DNA from: a bacterium
Lineage (GTDB): Bacteria > SM23-81 > DAOVCL01
Assembly (NCBI GenBank): GCA_029932675.1
Contig: JAOZPP010000019.1
Coordinates: 1-42,801, forward strand
Reading direction: 5' to 3'
Length of the DNA stretch: 42,801 nt
In this document: in pieces, positions 42,094 through 42,801 of the stretch
Numbering within the stretch: position 1 is the stretch's first letter
Layout: each line of letters opens with the position of its first letter
The notes under the pieces: model-generated
What the model saw: the letters and a program-made list of their open reading frames with translations, nothing else
Databases searched by the model: none
What the model was told of the DNA's origin: nothing
Program-made: the position numbers and the translations under genes

Positions 42094-42294
42094 GGGCCTT
42101 AAACTGAGATTAAGCATGCTCTATAATTGCTCAATCAATGCCATACTGCTAATGGCTGACCAGTCCTTTCATATCTGCAAATCTCTTACATAAACCAAAG
42201 GAGGGAGTAAGTGGAATCCTCTTTTCTTCAGGGCCATTCCCTTTAGCAGATGATAATCCTGTGGGTTCCTCAGTCACAAAGACCAAAATTTTTC
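42094..42294. other. Intergenic region before the tRNA genes
   Basis: A strong ribosome binding site (AGGAGGG, about 42202) followed by GTG opens an 11-codon frame that I do not consider a gene. Nothing else is recognised. Confidence 0.4.
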
Positions 42295-42323
42295 TTGACA
42301 GAAGAGGGGAGACTTCCGATATT
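42295..42323 (+). promoter_or_regulatory. Sigma70-type promoter of the tRNA genes
   Basis: TTGACA (42295-42300) and GATATT (42318-42323) are separated by 17 bp, and the tRNA-Phe starts 13 bp after the -10. The -10 matches 4 of 6 consensus bases. Confidence 0.6.
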
Positions 42324-42335
42324 TAGTAAGCCTTT

Positions 42336-42408
<73 letters not shown>

Positions 42409-42461
42409 TTAAAAAATTCTAAATTTTCTCCCTCTTTTATCCGATAATAAAAAAGGGACCT

Positions 42462-42534
42462 GCCACCGTAGCTCAGTTGGTAGAGCAATGGTTTCGTAAA
42501 CCATAGGTCCTCGGTTCAAATCCGGGCGGTGGCT
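42462..42534 (+). tRNA. tRNA-Thr (anticodon CGT)
   Basis: The 73-nt cloverleaf has acceptor GCCACCG/CGGTGGC, anticodon stem ATGGT/ACCAT with loop TTCGTAA (CGT), T-arm CTCGG/CCGGG with one G-U pair, and TTCAAAT. Discriminator T; CCA is not encoded. It reads the Thr codon ACG. Confidence 0.95.
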
Positions 42535-42555
42535 TCATGGCAATCTAAGCTCTAA

Positions 42556-42595
42556 CTCTACCTTTCGGATTCCTTAGAAACTCCGAAAGGTAGAG
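42556..42595 (+). terminator. Hairpin downstream of the tRNA genes
   Basis: CTCTACCTTTCGGA (42556-42569) pairs perfectly over 14 bp with TCCGAAAGGTAGAG (42582-42595), 22 bp after tRNA-Thr. No U-tract follows. It is probably the end of the tRNA transcript. Confidence 0.75.
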
Positions 42596-42801
42596 GGATG
42601 TTTGAAGAGAATATACCTCCCTGCAAAGGTGAGCGCGGAGCAGTCCAACCAGAGGGGGGTATTGAAAAGTGATTCAAGAGGGGGAATAGCCTAACCTATT
42701 GTTCTCTAAGGTAAATTCAAACCGCAAATTTTTTTCTACTATTCTAAAAAATGGTACTGGGAAGGCAGATGGTAACCAGGGTGGGGGGGGCGGGGGTCCA
42801 A

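Noticed and set aside
42202-42250. 11-codon frame (GTG start, strong AGGAGGG ahead)
   Set aside because: Too short and not supported by any family or conservation; the purine-rich stretch alone explains the ribosome binding site.
42596-42801. Gene or element after the tRNA genes
   Set aside because: No frame, motif or repeat stands out; a G-rich stretch at the end is probably compositional.

Overview
The window looks like a genome fragment of an uncultured anaerobic bacterium, probably from the FCB side of the tree (candidate phyla such as KSB1, WOR-3 or Zixibacteria). The basis is one very large secreted protein ending in a Por/T9SS-type sorting domain, several WD40/RCC1/CsgG-like exported proteins, and intergenic regions rich in short palindromic repeats. 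No ribosomal or other phylogenetic marker is present, so the placement is inference.

Layout. (1) 1-5148, minus strand: exported or envelope proteins of unclear role: a partial RCC1-repeat protein, a WD40 propeller with a one-base frameshift, a signal-peptide protein built from internal repeats, a TPR/CsgG-like lipoprotein and a coiled-coil/DUF4282 membrane protein. (2) 5705-17815, plus strand: a compact purine-catabolism operon behind a strong sigma70-type promoter: membrane protein, THEP1-like NTPase, MocA-type cytidylyltransferase, two complete molybdenum hydroxylases (Mo, [2Fe-2S] and FAD subunits each), an XdhC-type maturation factor and adenine deaminase. (3) 18060-29945: preT and preA (dihydropyrimidine dehydrogenase-type pair), ssnA and a translationally coupled threonine-synthase-like PLP enzyme. 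PreT and PreA are separated by about 6.6 kb of accessory DNA: a RAYT transposase with its REP palindromes, a small protein, a 1126-residue beta-helix surface protein and a MNT/HEPN toxin-antitoxin pair. Near-identical composite repeats stand at both edges of this block. (4) 30333-40551: a type IV pilus locus with two pilins, each behind a well-formed sigma54 (-24/-12) promoter, an AbrB/VapC module on the opposite strand, a prepilin peptidase, a GspH/FimT pseudopilin and two tandem PilV-PilW-PilX cassettes. (5) 40560-42014: two exported proteins, one of them a DUF4382-like lipoprotein, ended by a strong terminator. (6) 42336-42534: tRNA-Phe and tRNA-Thr.

How it fits together. Adenine deaminase yields hypoxanthine, the molybdenum hydroxylases would oxidise purines, MocA and XdhC would mature their cofactor, and SsnA, PreTA and the PLP enzyme would act on purine or pyrimidine breakdown products. 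This resembles the E. coli ygeW-xdhD region and the purine-fermentation loci of gut anaerobes. The hydantoinase, YgeY and YgeW homologues of those loci are absent here. The pilus block contains the fibre, minor pilins and processing peptidase but no motor or secretin. Genes were assigned from translated sequence and motif recognition only; no database search was possible.
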